From Candidatus Jordarchaeales archaeon (GTDB taxonomy: Archaea > Asgardarchaeota > Jordiarchaeia > Jordiarchaeales > Freyrarchaeaceae), in the NCBI GenBank assembly GCA_038889235.1, contig JAWAHN010000002.1:475386-501704 (forward strand): DNA of 26,319 nucleotides. Direction: 5' to 3'. Below are positions 15,450-22,478 of the stretch, piece after piece. The notes beneath the pieces are model-generated. The model worked only from the letters and a program-made list of their open reading frames with translations, did not search any database and had not been told where the DNA came from. Both the position numbers and the translations under genes were made by a program. Each line of letters begins with the position of its first letter. Within the stretch, counting starts at the first letter, position 1.

Positions 15450-17245
15450 TGTTAGAGGGAGAGAGGCCTCTTAAAACCATGCCACGATACGTTGAGGATT
15501 ATATAGAGGAATTATTATATTTCCTCGCCATTGAGAAGAAGGCTGAAGTTGAAGTCATAGTAGAGGAGGAAAAAGAGGAGAGTCTCAAACTGAGAATTAT
15601 AACGATGACGCCATATGGAGGGAAGGTTGAAAGTGCCGACATGGCGCCTAGGATATCTCTTAGGAGCTTTCCTTTTATAGAACCAATAAAAGTGGAACAC
15701 CCGCTAAAACTAATCCAACCGATAATAATGTTTGAAAATGAGATTTTTACGGAAGTACGCTTTCCACCTCTTACCAGAATATCGTGTTTTTCTCAACAAC
15801 CTATCCAAGCTTTTCATCATAGAATTGGGAGAATACAGCCTGCATTATTACCCTACGTTTCACCTAATTTTTACTCCTGGCTTAAATATTCAATTAAACC
15901 TATGAGTCTCATTGAGCAGCCTTGCATAACAGCATTTACATTAAAGCATCTGCTAAGACTTATTGAGGTCCCGCTGAAATTACCAATTACATCTGAAGTT
16001 AAGGCATCAGACAAGCTTCCAGCATTGACAACCGAAAGGTTCTTGGTGCAGAGATCAATCAAAGCAACGCTTACAGAGGTCATTGAGGCATTACAAAGCA
16101 CAGCTCAGGCACAACAGCTTAAAGGCTTAGGTTTGCTTGCGCTATTATTGCCAGAAGAAAAAGAAAAAGCTTAGACGTTTCATAGGGGCCTCAGAGGAAT
16201 ATATAGGAGAACCTAAAAGTAAAATATCATTTATGGTATCCCATCTGGACTGCATGTAGGGAAGTTTATAGAGAAGCTAAAGGATCTTATCCTGAACCCA
16301 TTGTTTTGCTTGAGAAGGGAACTGAGGATTGGTTAAGGATTCATGGGGGCATCTCAGGCAAGGTTGTAGTTTTAGATGAGGAGAAAGTAGGAGAGGAAGA
16401 AATAAAGAAATGGTTTAGGAGGAGGTTGCAAGAGGCATTCTCGCAAGGGCTTGGGCTCCTCATACTCATTGCAAATGATGTTAATAAGGCTAAGGAATCC
16501 GTTGGAAACCTTTGTAAGCCTTATGCAGCAAAAATTATCGATTTACATGTCACTTCTGAACTCGGACACGTCCTAAACCGCTTAGCGAGGATGTTAAGCA
16601 TAGGCTTTGGTATTCCCCGCGAGGAAATATGTAAAACTGAGGAGCTGAAGGTTGAAGATAAGGTAATGACGATCATAGAAGGGCAACCATGTGAGCTCCC
16701 CCATATGGACATCATGGTTGCGAGAACCGACCGCGCATATCAAAGCTTTTTGGATGAACTTTTATCAAGCGATTATCTAGCACATGCCAGAAGAGATGTA
16801 GGTGAGCGTGAAAGCGAAGATCATGTGGCAATGAAGATCTTGGCAATTAAGGATTTACATGAGAGGTTCAACGTTAAGCTTGAGGACATAATTTGCACTT
16901 GTGAAGTTGGAGATAAGATAGTAGCGGACGTTTATGTGCGTGGTAAGGCATTGGCGATCGAATGTGAAATGATGCTCGGTATTGCGCCATCACCCCTTCT
17001 CAAAATATTTGAGTCTGTCAGAAAGTATATTGAACGACCTTTAAAGCCGGATATGCCTGTAAATGAAATTTGGATCATAGTCCGTAACTGGCCAGCTATA
17101 TTACAATTTGGATGATTTATTCTGGGCCGAAAACATTCTGAGAAAGGAACTAAAAGAACGTAATAGAAAAGTGAAATTTTTCATTCCAGATATTTGCAGA
17201 AAATCGCTTATGGCGATCGATGATATTGTCAGAGCATTTTATTGA
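15449..17245 (+). pseudogene. Module B homologue of the Pro-rich PD-(D/E)xK nuclease, decayed
   Basis: The first frame (15449-16174, 241 aa) is a proline/isoleucine-rich region like that of the 8863-10683 protein. After at least two frame changes (near 16160 and 16200-16240) it resumes as KYHLWYPIWTACREVYREAK and the long frame to 17115. That frame holds an alpha/beta part (GLGLLILIANDVNKAKESVG), helix GERESEDHVAMKILAIKD, and strand GDKIVADVYVRGKALAIECE with Asp and Glu-x-Glu at the nuclease positions. A further shift near 17095 leads to YNLDDLFWAENILRKELK and the end at 17245, matching the C-terminus of the module A protein. Repaired length is about 600 residues, like the 606-residue intact copy. 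The gene is not functional as written. Confidence 0.75.
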
Positions 17246-17256
17246 AGTAACAATTT

Positions 17257-17387
17257 ATGACTTTATTCTTGCTCTAAAGGGGTTCTCGAAGGTAAAGAGG
17301 GCGTCATCATCTCTCCGATTCTAAGGCCACCGTATGTCCAGTGAGCTATGAGATTAGGAAGGCATATCCAATACTTTTGAAGGGTTA
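17257..17387 (+). pseudogene. Remnant of a third proteasome-like Ntn hydrolase
   Basis: Only the N-terminal 40-odd residues survive, in shifting frames: MTL, then ALKG and KGVLEGKEGVIIS, then SDSKATVCPVSYEIRKAYPI and LLKG before double stops. This matches the module A copy (TLLIALKWVIEGKEGVVISS; SDSKVTVGPVSYETRKVYPI) almost word for word, including the conserved Asp and Lys. It begins 11 bp after the decayed nuclease gene on the same strand, reproducing the gene order of module A. It is certainly inactive. Confidence 0.8.
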
Positions 17388-17594
17388 ATGAGAAGTTAGG
17401 GCAACAATTTTAGGTTCCCTTCACTGATTCGTTCAGCGCCATAGGTACGTTGAGATGTGCACGCAGCAGAGTTAAAGCAGTCCATCGGCTGAGCACGCGC
17501 AACAACCAAGGATAGGTATGAAAAGGCGAAAAGGTTACTTAACTAAACCTGAATGTGGAATCTGAGAGGAGGTCTATGCTTTGTCTCGTTCTGC
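17388..17594. other. Gene-free stretch between module B and the 17595 gene
   Basis: No convincing gene, RNA or repeat was seen. The rest of the third Ntn hydrolase is missing. A GAGGAGG followed by ATG 17577 opens a frame of only about 20 codons antisense to the neighbouring gene, which I do not call. Confidence 0.4.
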
Positions 17595-17930
17595 TTATAC
17601 AATCCCACTTGATTTCTTTAACACATCATTCCACGCTGTGACATGGACCTTACTCGCGTTCCAGCTCTTCAATTCCCTCAAAGCTCTACGTTCCTTGCGG
17701 TCCAAACGTTCGTAACCAGTATCGTTCTCCTGCCTGTTGAAGAATAACTCGCCAGCTGGTCTAACGGTTCCACTTCGACGAGAAGCCATTCCCCTTTTTC
17801 TCTCGGCTATTACATCTGGACTTCCGGAAGCTCTAATATCCTCTGGGGCTTCTTCCCTTGCAACAATCCTATAGCCCATCCTCCTCAGCTTTTCCTCTAC
17901 AGCAACCTTAGGACTTCGTGCACGTGACAT
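17595..17930 (-). pseudogene. Small PD-(D/E)xK nuclease with compensating frameshifts
   Basis: The N-terminus (VEEKLRRMGYRIVAREEAPE) and GSPDVIAERK look like a Hjc/VRR-type nuclease start, with Glu in the first helix and the catalytic Asp. The next segment, RGMASRRSGTVRPAG, is not nuclease-like. The frame beside it reads EKGEWLLVEVEPLDQLAS, a typical E-x-E catalytic strand. Sequence then becomes sensible again in the first frame (ELFFNRQENDTGYERLDRKE). One extra base in the A5G4 run near 17800 and one more lost near 17765 explain this. The encoded 111-aa protein has thus lost its catalytic strand though the frame stays open. Start ATG 17930 overlaps the 43-aa gene upstream. Confidence 0.6.
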
Positions 17931-18039
17931 AGGGCCTTCCTGCCTCCAAAGCCTTCACAATGCTCCTCGTCTCTTTAAACGCCTCTCTAGCCCTATCAAT
18001 CGACTTAAAAGTGTTCCAAACGCTCGGCACCCCCGCCAT
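17908..18039 (-). CDS. 43-aa basic helical protein
   Basis: ATG 18039 has GAGAGG 9-14 bases upstream and opens MAGVPSVWNTFKSIDRAREA through FKETRSIVKALEAGRPYVTC to the TAA at 17908. It overlaps the start of the nuclease-like gene by 23 bp, so the two are coupled. The product is a single amphipathic helix with a Cys near the C-terminus. Family and role are unknown. Confidence 0.5.
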   Translation of the reverse strand: MAGVPSVWNTFKSIDRAREAFKETRSIVKALEAGRPYVTCTKS

Positions 18040-18107
18040 CAACTTTCACCTCTCCAGTGGAGTACATGTACCCCATGCTTTGTTAGCTTTGAGTCTTAAG
18101 GCGCTGT

Positions 18108-18148
18108 GCGCGCTAGCTTGTTGCTAATTTGGTGTAAAATGGTTTTTA
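18108..18148. repeat. Left arm of a 41-bp inverted repeat
   Basis: This segment, beginning GCGCGCTAGCTTGTTGCTAA, is the reverse complement of 18549-18589 with about five mismatches over 41 bp. The arms enclose 400 bp containing most of the 18176 regulator gene. No target-site duplication is visible outside the arms. Confidence 0.75.
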
Positions 18149-18175
18149 TTCCTCTTTTGCCATTTTGGGCTTAGT

Positions 18176-18661
18176 GTGGACTCATTTGATAGGCGTATCT
18201 TAGGCGTTCTAAAAGATGGAAAGCCAAGGAATTTCAAACAGCTCACAAGGGATGTCGGCGTCTCCCATAACACTTTAAGAATGCATTTATCCACCCTAGA
18301 AAGGCAAGGCTTAATCGTTAAGGATAAAAAGTCTATTAAAAGGCGTGGAAGACCAGTCTTCATATATACCATAACTCCAGAGATGAGCCGTAAGGTGACT
18401 TTAACAATAGCAGAGCCGCAGACCACCATCGTCAGCCTAACATTTCAAACACTGAAACATCTCTGTAGATTTGAGAAGGGCGGATACTGCAAGAAAAGTC
18501 AGAGAGAATGTAAACCCCAAAATTGCCCCCAAATCCTAAAAAGAAAAATAAAAACCATTTCTAACCAATTTAGCAACAAGCTAGCGCGCAGTCCCATGCC
18601 CAAAGTGCGGAAAGCCCATAATATCTTTAAGCAAAAATGGGAACTTGGAAAACGAGGTTAA
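18176..18661 (+). CDS. Winged-helix regulator with four-cysteine cluster
   Basis: A 161-residue protein from GTG 18176. Residues 1-65 form a winged helix: FDRRILGVLKDGKPRNFKQL, then TRDVGVSHNTLRMHLSTLER, with wing KSIKRRGRPVFIYTIT. Residues about 98-122 hold CRFEKGGYC, then C and C in RECKPQNCPQI, a four-cysteine cluster that could bind zinc or an iron-sulfur centre. The cluster recalls those of the 5924 and 6901 proteins. The 41-bp inverted repeats lie at 18108-18148, just upstream, and at 18549-18589, within its 3' part, so the mRNA 3' region could pair with upstream DNA or read-through RNA. Probably a transcription repressor of the element. Confidence 0.7.
   Translation: MDSFDRRILGVLKDGKPRNFKQLTRDVGVSHNTLRMHLSTLERQGLIVKDKKSIKRRGRPVFIYTITPEMSRKVTLTIAEPQTTIVSLTFQTLKHLCRFEKGGYCKKSQRECKPQNCPQILKRKIKTISNQFSNKLARSPMPKVRKAHNIFKQKWELGKRG
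18549..18589. repeat. Right arm of the 41-bp inverted repeat
   Basis: Reverse-complement partner of 18108-18148, ending CAACAAGCTAGCGCGC. It lies inside the 3' coding part of the winged-helix gene. It therefore encodes protein as well as forming the repeat, which argues against a simple inserted MITE, unless the insertion supplied the gene's 3' end. Confidence 0.75.
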
Positions 18662-18905
18662 GCCTTATATCGAAAAAAGCATTTGCTAACTGGTATCACA
18701 TAGGATGCTGGAAGGAGTGACTTTTATAATAAGCCCGGCGTAAGCATGGCGCATAAAAGTGAACTAGAAATTTTTGATGAACACCTGCGTAAAGACTAAC
18801 AGAATTAGAGTTTTAGAATAACTTGTGAAGAGCCCTCGAAAACCTATTTCGGCAAAAATTAAAACAGAACCCAGCAATTTTCAATATTATTGGTAGGTCA
18901 TTTTA

Positions 18906-19190
18906 ATGCCGAGTCATAGGTGTCATGAGGAGATAGGCGCTCTTATGGGTATAAATATATCTGCATTAAGGGATGCGAACCTTTTTATTGACGATCCGGA
19001 CAGATGGTTTAGTGAGCGCGGCTTACGGAACCTTTATGGGCTGAAGCATGACGATGATAGGGTGCTTGCTATGAACATTGTTCGCTCTATCTTAAGGGAT
19101 ATTTATGGTGATGAAGGCGTACTTGCTGCGGATTTGCATTACGCCGTGGACTATATTGAGCGTTGGCTAGATCCAGAACTATCCAGATAG
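18906..19190 (+). CDS. Hypothetical protein with HD-like histidine/aspartate pattern
   Basis: A 94-residue protein, MPSHRCHEEIGALMGINISA and on through LYGLKHDDDRVLAMNIVRSI to AADLHYAVDYIERWLDPE. The conserved-looking residues are H-x2-H near the start, HDD in the middle and H-x3-D near the end. This order recalls HD-type phosphohydrolases, but the protein is short and I cannot confirm it. GGTAGG lies upstream of ATG 18906. The next gene starts on the base after its stop, so the two form an operon at the right end of the element. Confidence 0.6.
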   Translation: MPSHRCHEEIGALMGINISALRDANLFIDDPDRWFSERGLRNLYGLKHDDDRVLAMNIVRSILRDIYGDEGVLAADLHYAVDYIERWLDPELSR

Positions 19191-19559
19191 ATGCTTACAA
19201 AAATGCAGCAACAGGCCCTCTATCCTCCCAAAAGGTGGGGCTTCGTCCATAAGTATAAGAGCATATGGTATCCATCAGCCAGAGACCAAAACACTATTCC
19301 ATTAACAGCCTACTGCAACATATGCAAGGGAATCAAGAAACCAGTTAACTCACCACTCTGCAATGAATGTAAAATGCATATTTTAGAGGAGAAAGATATT
19401 TCGCGAAAAATGTCCTTCAATACTTTCCTTCAAGCTTTTGGGAAAAAGATTGATGAGCGCAAAATAGACAAAAGGGTCGTAGATTTCATAAGCACGAATT
19501 TCAACCGCATAGTAACCATGATAATTGAGGATAGAATAAAGCGTGGACTCAACTTCTAA
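19191..19559 (+). CDS. Hypothetical zinc-finger protein
   Basis: A 122-residue protein whose ATG directly follows the stop of the preceding gene. A treble-clef-like cluster, YCNICKG then LCNEC about 15 residues later (residues about 41-60), should bind zinc. The rest is basic and helical (DERKIDKRVVDFISTNFNRI). It is the last element gene before the right junction. The family was not recognised; it is probably a nucleic-acid-binding protein working with its upstream partner. Confidence 0.6.
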   Translation: MLTKMQQQALYPPKRWGFVHKYKSIWYPSARDQNTIPLTAYCNICKGIKKPVNSPLCNECKMHILEEKDISRKMSFNTFLQAFGKKIDERKIDKRVVDFISTNFNRIVTMIIEDRIKRGLNF

Positions 19560-19654
19560 ATAAAAATAAATGCGCGCTTCTTGGAAAAAGATAGCTAGCT
19601 AAGCATCATAAAATAGAAAAAGAAAGGATTTGCGGGAGATATCTCCAGCATGTC

Positions 19655-19674
19655 GTGGGTTCAAATCCCACCCC
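19655..19674 (+). other. tRNA T-arm-like sequence at attR (element side)
   Basis: GTGGGTTCAAATCCCACCCC has a perfect 5-bp T stem (GTGGG/CCCAC) and the canonical loop TTCAAAT. Joining it across the core to the sequence inside attL continues ...CCCGCCCG, the right length for an acceptor 3' strand plus discriminator base. The element's original attP thus looks like a tRNA 3' end. There is no D-arm or anticodon arm here, so this is not a tRNA gene. Confidence 0.65.
19666..19674. other. attR: right attachment core
   Basis: Second copy of TCCCACCCC, in the same codon phase of the flavodoxin gene as the copy at 552-560. Element sequence lies to the left and host sequence, CTAACAGGTGTGAAG, to the right. 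Confidence 0.8.
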
Positions 19675-19913
19675 TAACAGGTGTGAAGGGAGCCGCTTTC
19701 TGCACCTTCCACAACTCCGGGGATAAGAGAACAATAAACTACATTAAAGAAAAACTGGAGGAGAAAGGAGCCAAGTTTCTGGGAGGGTTCTCCTGTAAGG
19801 GGGAGAGCCGCTTTGTGGCAAACTTTGGCCCAAGGATATTCAACAAGGGTAGGCCGAACAGTGACGACTTGAAAAAAGCAGAAGACTTCGCGAGGACTAT
19901 AGCGAAGCTCTAA
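19666..19913 (+). pseudogene. Flavodoxin-like protein, C-terminal half
   Basis: After the junction the frame reads LTGVKGAAFCTFHNSGDKRT, then EKLEEKGAKFLGGFSCKGES and ends KKAEDFARTIAKL. The strand KGAAFCTF, the helix and GGFSCKG are the second half of a flavodoxin and follow directly on LERLPP of the 356-560 part. An ATG at 19650 lies in element sequence and fuses a few foreign residues (MSWVQIPP). Without the FMN-phosphate loop this half cannot bind FMN normally. Whether any protein is made is unknown. Confidence 0.9.
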
Positions 19914-20320
19914 CCACCAGTGGCCGGAAAAATGTAGACGCCCCTCTTAACCCCTTTCAAACTTGAGTGTTTATTCTGGTTTTTTGTTGCGTCGAGCTTT
20001 TCGTTAAGCTTTCCCCCGATTGAGTTCATGCTTGGAAGCCAAGTACCATAGTTGCATGTGAGAAGAATTTTGACTGACAATAGAGATGGAAAAAGGGGGC
20101 CGTTGATGATAGGGCTGGCTCCGGTCCGAGTAAGAAAAACCACTCCTTGTTTCATGACCAGCATGGGGTGACTTCGAGGCCCATCGTGCAGCAGTTTATC
20201 GTTAACCTTAACCCGCCCAGGAAATCTGTTCCGAGAATCCTTGTCCGCCCTGTCCGTCGTCCCTATGAACCCGTCTCTGAAGGTTCTCTGGTCTTTAAGA
20301 TTTTGAATCAATTTCAAACT
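19914..20320. other. Host stretch without a supported gene
   Basis: A 135-codon open frame runs leftward (20317-19910) and a 91-codon frame rightward (20147-20422). Neither has a ribosome-binding site, a recognisable domain or convincing composition. The leftward frame could be a decayed gene downstream of the HEPN remnant. I see no RNA gene or repeat. Confidence 0.4.
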
Positions 20321-20609
20321 TCAGCTTCGAGCTTCGTATATTATAGCGTCCCAGACAAGTTTGTAATCAACACCAAAACAGGCGCGAATGAGCCCGTCCC
20401 CCTACAATTCTTTCCCCATTAAACGCTGACCCTCCCCCTAACTTCCGGAACTGCTTAGCAGCTCCATCAATCGCCTCGAACCCCCCTATAACTGCACTGC
20501 TCACCAAATCATTCCTAGAATAGTCAAACTCCGTATTTTCCACAAAGGATTCTACCACCTCAATCGCCTTAAGCACATCTCCGAAAAACAAACTGTAACA
20601 CTTTTTCAA
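20321..20609 (-). pseudogene. HEPN-domain (HepT-like) toxin remnant
   Basis: From TTG 20609 the frame gives KKCYSLFFGDVLKAIEVVES, then SSAVIGGFEAIDGAAKQF, the first three helices of a HepT/DUF86-type HEPN protein. The end is found in another frame as DGLIRACFGVDYKLVWDAII, which matches the usual R-D-K-L-I-H-A-Y-F-G-V-D ending. The catalytic R-x4-H-x-Y motif is destroyed: His is Arg, Tyr is Cys, and a stop precedes it. The TTG start overlaps the stop of the MNT remnant as TTGA, the standard layout of this toxin-antitoxin pair. It is not an active RNase. Confidence 0.7.
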
Positions 20610-20880
20610 ACTGTTACCTGTTTAAGAAAGTACTCCTTCAGCTCGGGTCTGAGTACTCTGCTGGAAACCACATCAGCTTTGACGCCAGTCTCCTCCCCAA
20701 AACCCCACTAGCCCCACCAAGTCAAGTAGGACAGCCCCCTCCTCAAAGCTTGCAAGGACACCATCGTTTTCAATCTTTCCTCGCCATGAACGTGAGAACC
20801 AAGTACACCGATTACCCCAGAGCCCTAAACTCACTCCCGAAACCCACCTATGCTCTTCTCAAGACTCCCTTTGCTTTCCC
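20606..20880 (-). pseudogene. Minimal nucleotidyltransferase (MntA-like) antitoxin remnant
   Basis: Pieces in order: SLEKSIGGFRE, GVIGVLGSHVHGEER (the G-S-x5-G-E nucleotide-binding motif), LASFEEGAVLLDLVGL, then GVKADVVSSRVLRPELKEYF and LKQVTV to the stop at 20606-20608. This is the typical MNT domain, including the G-V-K-x-D-V-V-x5-L-R-P ending. At least two frame changes and internal stops break it, and the expected D-x-D site is lost. In intact systems MntA modifies the HEPN toxin by adding AMP residues. Both partners have decayed together. Confidence 0.65.
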
Positions 20881-21029
20881 AAGCTTTTAGACACAGCTAC
20901 CACTCTTTTCCCATCCTTAGCCGGTCGCAACACACAGACCAACAACGCATCATCACCATTAAGTAAAAAAAGAAAGTAAATGTTGTTCTGCATCGCTAAG
21001 AGAAGCAAAGGAAGCTTAATAGACCACTC

Positions 21030-22478
21030 TCAACTCTCTGGCCATACTTTCTGGTAATTATTTGACAGGTATTTTGAGACCTGCTCATACGCGTCGTTTA
21101 TGCTCAGCGTTTCTACCTCTTTTTCGCGGGTCGTGAACCATTGCAACTCTTTCGGCCAATCGGAAGACTTTAAGAACGTAATTACAACAGTCTGTTCATC
21201 CAGCAACGACACAATAACAGGAGAAGGCCTACGGTAATGCTCATATTCTTCACTTTCGTCATTGAATTTTACGAAGCCACTATATTGTTCATCGCGTTCT
21301 TGTGGCACTTCTTCAACTATCGAAGCCTTTTTCTTGCTTCTAATCGTAGTATTAGTATTAAAGACTACTCTACATCGATGATCTTTCGGCGGTTTTTTCG
21401 CTTCCCTTGGAAGACCCAAAATATACGATCCTAGTGCGGTGGCCTCCGAAACTACAACAATTTTTTGTTTCACCTTTTTCTCAGTTAACTTCGTTTTCTG
21501 AAGCCTGTTTGGAAGCCTTCCTAAGTCTCTTGCGTCTCTGAGAAAGAGTTTTTCTAGTACCTCGGAGTTGAGGGTGGACAGTCTGTCCTCGCAACTTATG
21601 TTTCCTAACTTTTCTAGCTTTTTAACATATATTTCGGCAGCCTTTTCGCTAAGCGATGGTATCTTCGGAAATGGAGGTAATTCTCCCGTTTGTATGTCTC
21701 CCAGCACCCCTTCTTTCAGCATTTTTTCGGCGATTTTCCTAGCATCACCGATGATCATTTTTAACATGTTCTTCCTAGCATCATCGATAATCATTTTTAG
21801 CGTGTTTTCATCCGCTTTTTGGGATATTTGCAGCAGCCCCTTGCACCCCTCTTTTTCAAGGAGTTCCATCACTCTTCGTGAGAGTTTGACCGATGAGATT
21901 TTGACCGCCCCCATCGCCCTCCGTGAACCCTTCCCTAGTCCTCCGAGAAGAAGGGAAAGAATTACGGCATGCAACCCAAGAACTTCCTCCAAATTCGGCT
22001 CCTTTGCAGAAGAGTAAACACATATGGTCACATCTAAGTTTCTCAGCATATCACTAAGCTTACTAATAATTATATCATTTTTCTTTTTCTCATACTTACT
22101 ATTTTTCTCATTAACTGACTCACGTTTCCCCATCAGGAGAAGCTTAAGTCTTATATGTTTAATTAGTTGTTTAAGTGTCTTTATGTTTTTTGTATCTATG
22201 TTTTTTATCTCATTTGTGTTTTTCGGCTTCGTCTTAATGATTAGTCGTGAGCTTCTGTTGGTTGATCCAAATATTCTTTTTTGTGCTTCTATTGCTTTTT
22301 TATCGTGGTTTATGTCTCCTTTGTCGTATGCTACCCCACTTACTATTGCTCTTAGCCACCATGCTACTAGCCCCCTGAGGGATGTAATCCTGAATATTTC
22401 GTCGTGGGTGTTCGGGTTGTATCCTCCTATTGCTGACGGGGTTAGGCTTTTAATTTCTATCGTTGCGAGGTACTTCAC
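21030..22478 (-). CDS. cmr1: Cmr1 RAMP protein, type III-B CRISPR effector
   Basis: A 482-residue protein with the Cmr1 signature: IEIKSLTPSAIGGYNPN at the start, then FRITSLRGLVAWWLRA, and the Gly-rich loop SLLLGGLGKGSRRAMGAV (about 173-190). Cmr1 caps the 3' crRNA end of the Cmr complex and contacts target RNA. GTG 22478 overlaps the cmr6 stop (GTGA), so it is the last gene of the operon. A middle section contains a 12-residue tandem duplication (LKMIIDDARKNM / LKMIIGDARKIA). It is longer than many Cmr1 proteins, partly because of Lys/Asn-rich linkers. Not frameshifted. Confidence 0.85.
   Translation of the reverse strand: MKYLATIEIKSLTPSAIGGYNPNTHDEIFRITSLRGLVAWWLRAIVSGVAYDKGDINHDKKAIEAQKRIFGSTNRSSRLIIKTKPKNTNEIKNIDTKNIKTLKQLIKHIRLKLLLMGKRESVNEKNSKYEKKKNDIIISKLSDMLRNLDVTICVYSSAKEPNLEEVLGLHAVILSLLLGGLGKGSRRAMGAVKISSVKLSRRVMELLEKEGCKGLLQISQKADENTLKMIIDDARKNMLKMIIGDARKIAEKMLKEGVLGDIQTGELPPFPKIPSLSEKAAEIYVKKLEKLGNISCEDRLSTLNSEVLEKLFLRDARDLGRLPNRLQKTKLTEKKVKQKIVVVSEATALGSYILGLPREAKKPPKDHRCRVVFNTNTTIRSKKKASIVEEVPQERDEQYSGFVKFNDESEEYEHYRRPSPVIVSLLDEQTVVITFLKSSDWPKELQWFTTREKEVETLSINDAYEQVSKYLSNNYQKVWPES
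21738..21809 (-). repeat. 36-bp in-frame tandem duplication inside cmr1
   Basis: Two adjacent 36-bp units (21738-21773 and 21774-21809) are about 80-85% identical and encode twelve residues each. The divergence suggests an old duplication rather than an assembly artefact. Confidence 0.7.

Larger units (their letters stand above)
561..19674. mobile_element. Integrated genetic element, about 19.1 kb, inserted in a flavodoxin gene
   Basis: The boundaries follow from the split flavodoxin gene and the 9-bp direct repeats at 552-560 and 19666-19674. A tyrosine integrase lies directly inside the left end. Cargo includes a P-loop ATPase, several HTH, RHH and zinc-finger regulators, three proteasome-like Ntn hydrolase genes or remnants, and at least four PD-(D/E)xK-type nuclease genes or remnants. 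There are no capsid, portal or terminase genes that I can recognise and no replication initiator of a known family. It is therefore best called an integrated plasmid-like or satellite element. Many genes are frameshifted, so the element may no longer move. Confidence 0.85.

Noticed and set aside
19620-19680. Complete tRNA gene
   Set aside because: Only the T-arm and the start of an acceptor strand are present; no D-arm, anticodon arm or matching 5' acceptor strand was found upstream.
19910-20317. 135-codon leftward frame behind the HEPN remnant
   Set aside because: No ribosome-binding site, no domain, and a competing frame on the other strand; treated as non-coding or debris.
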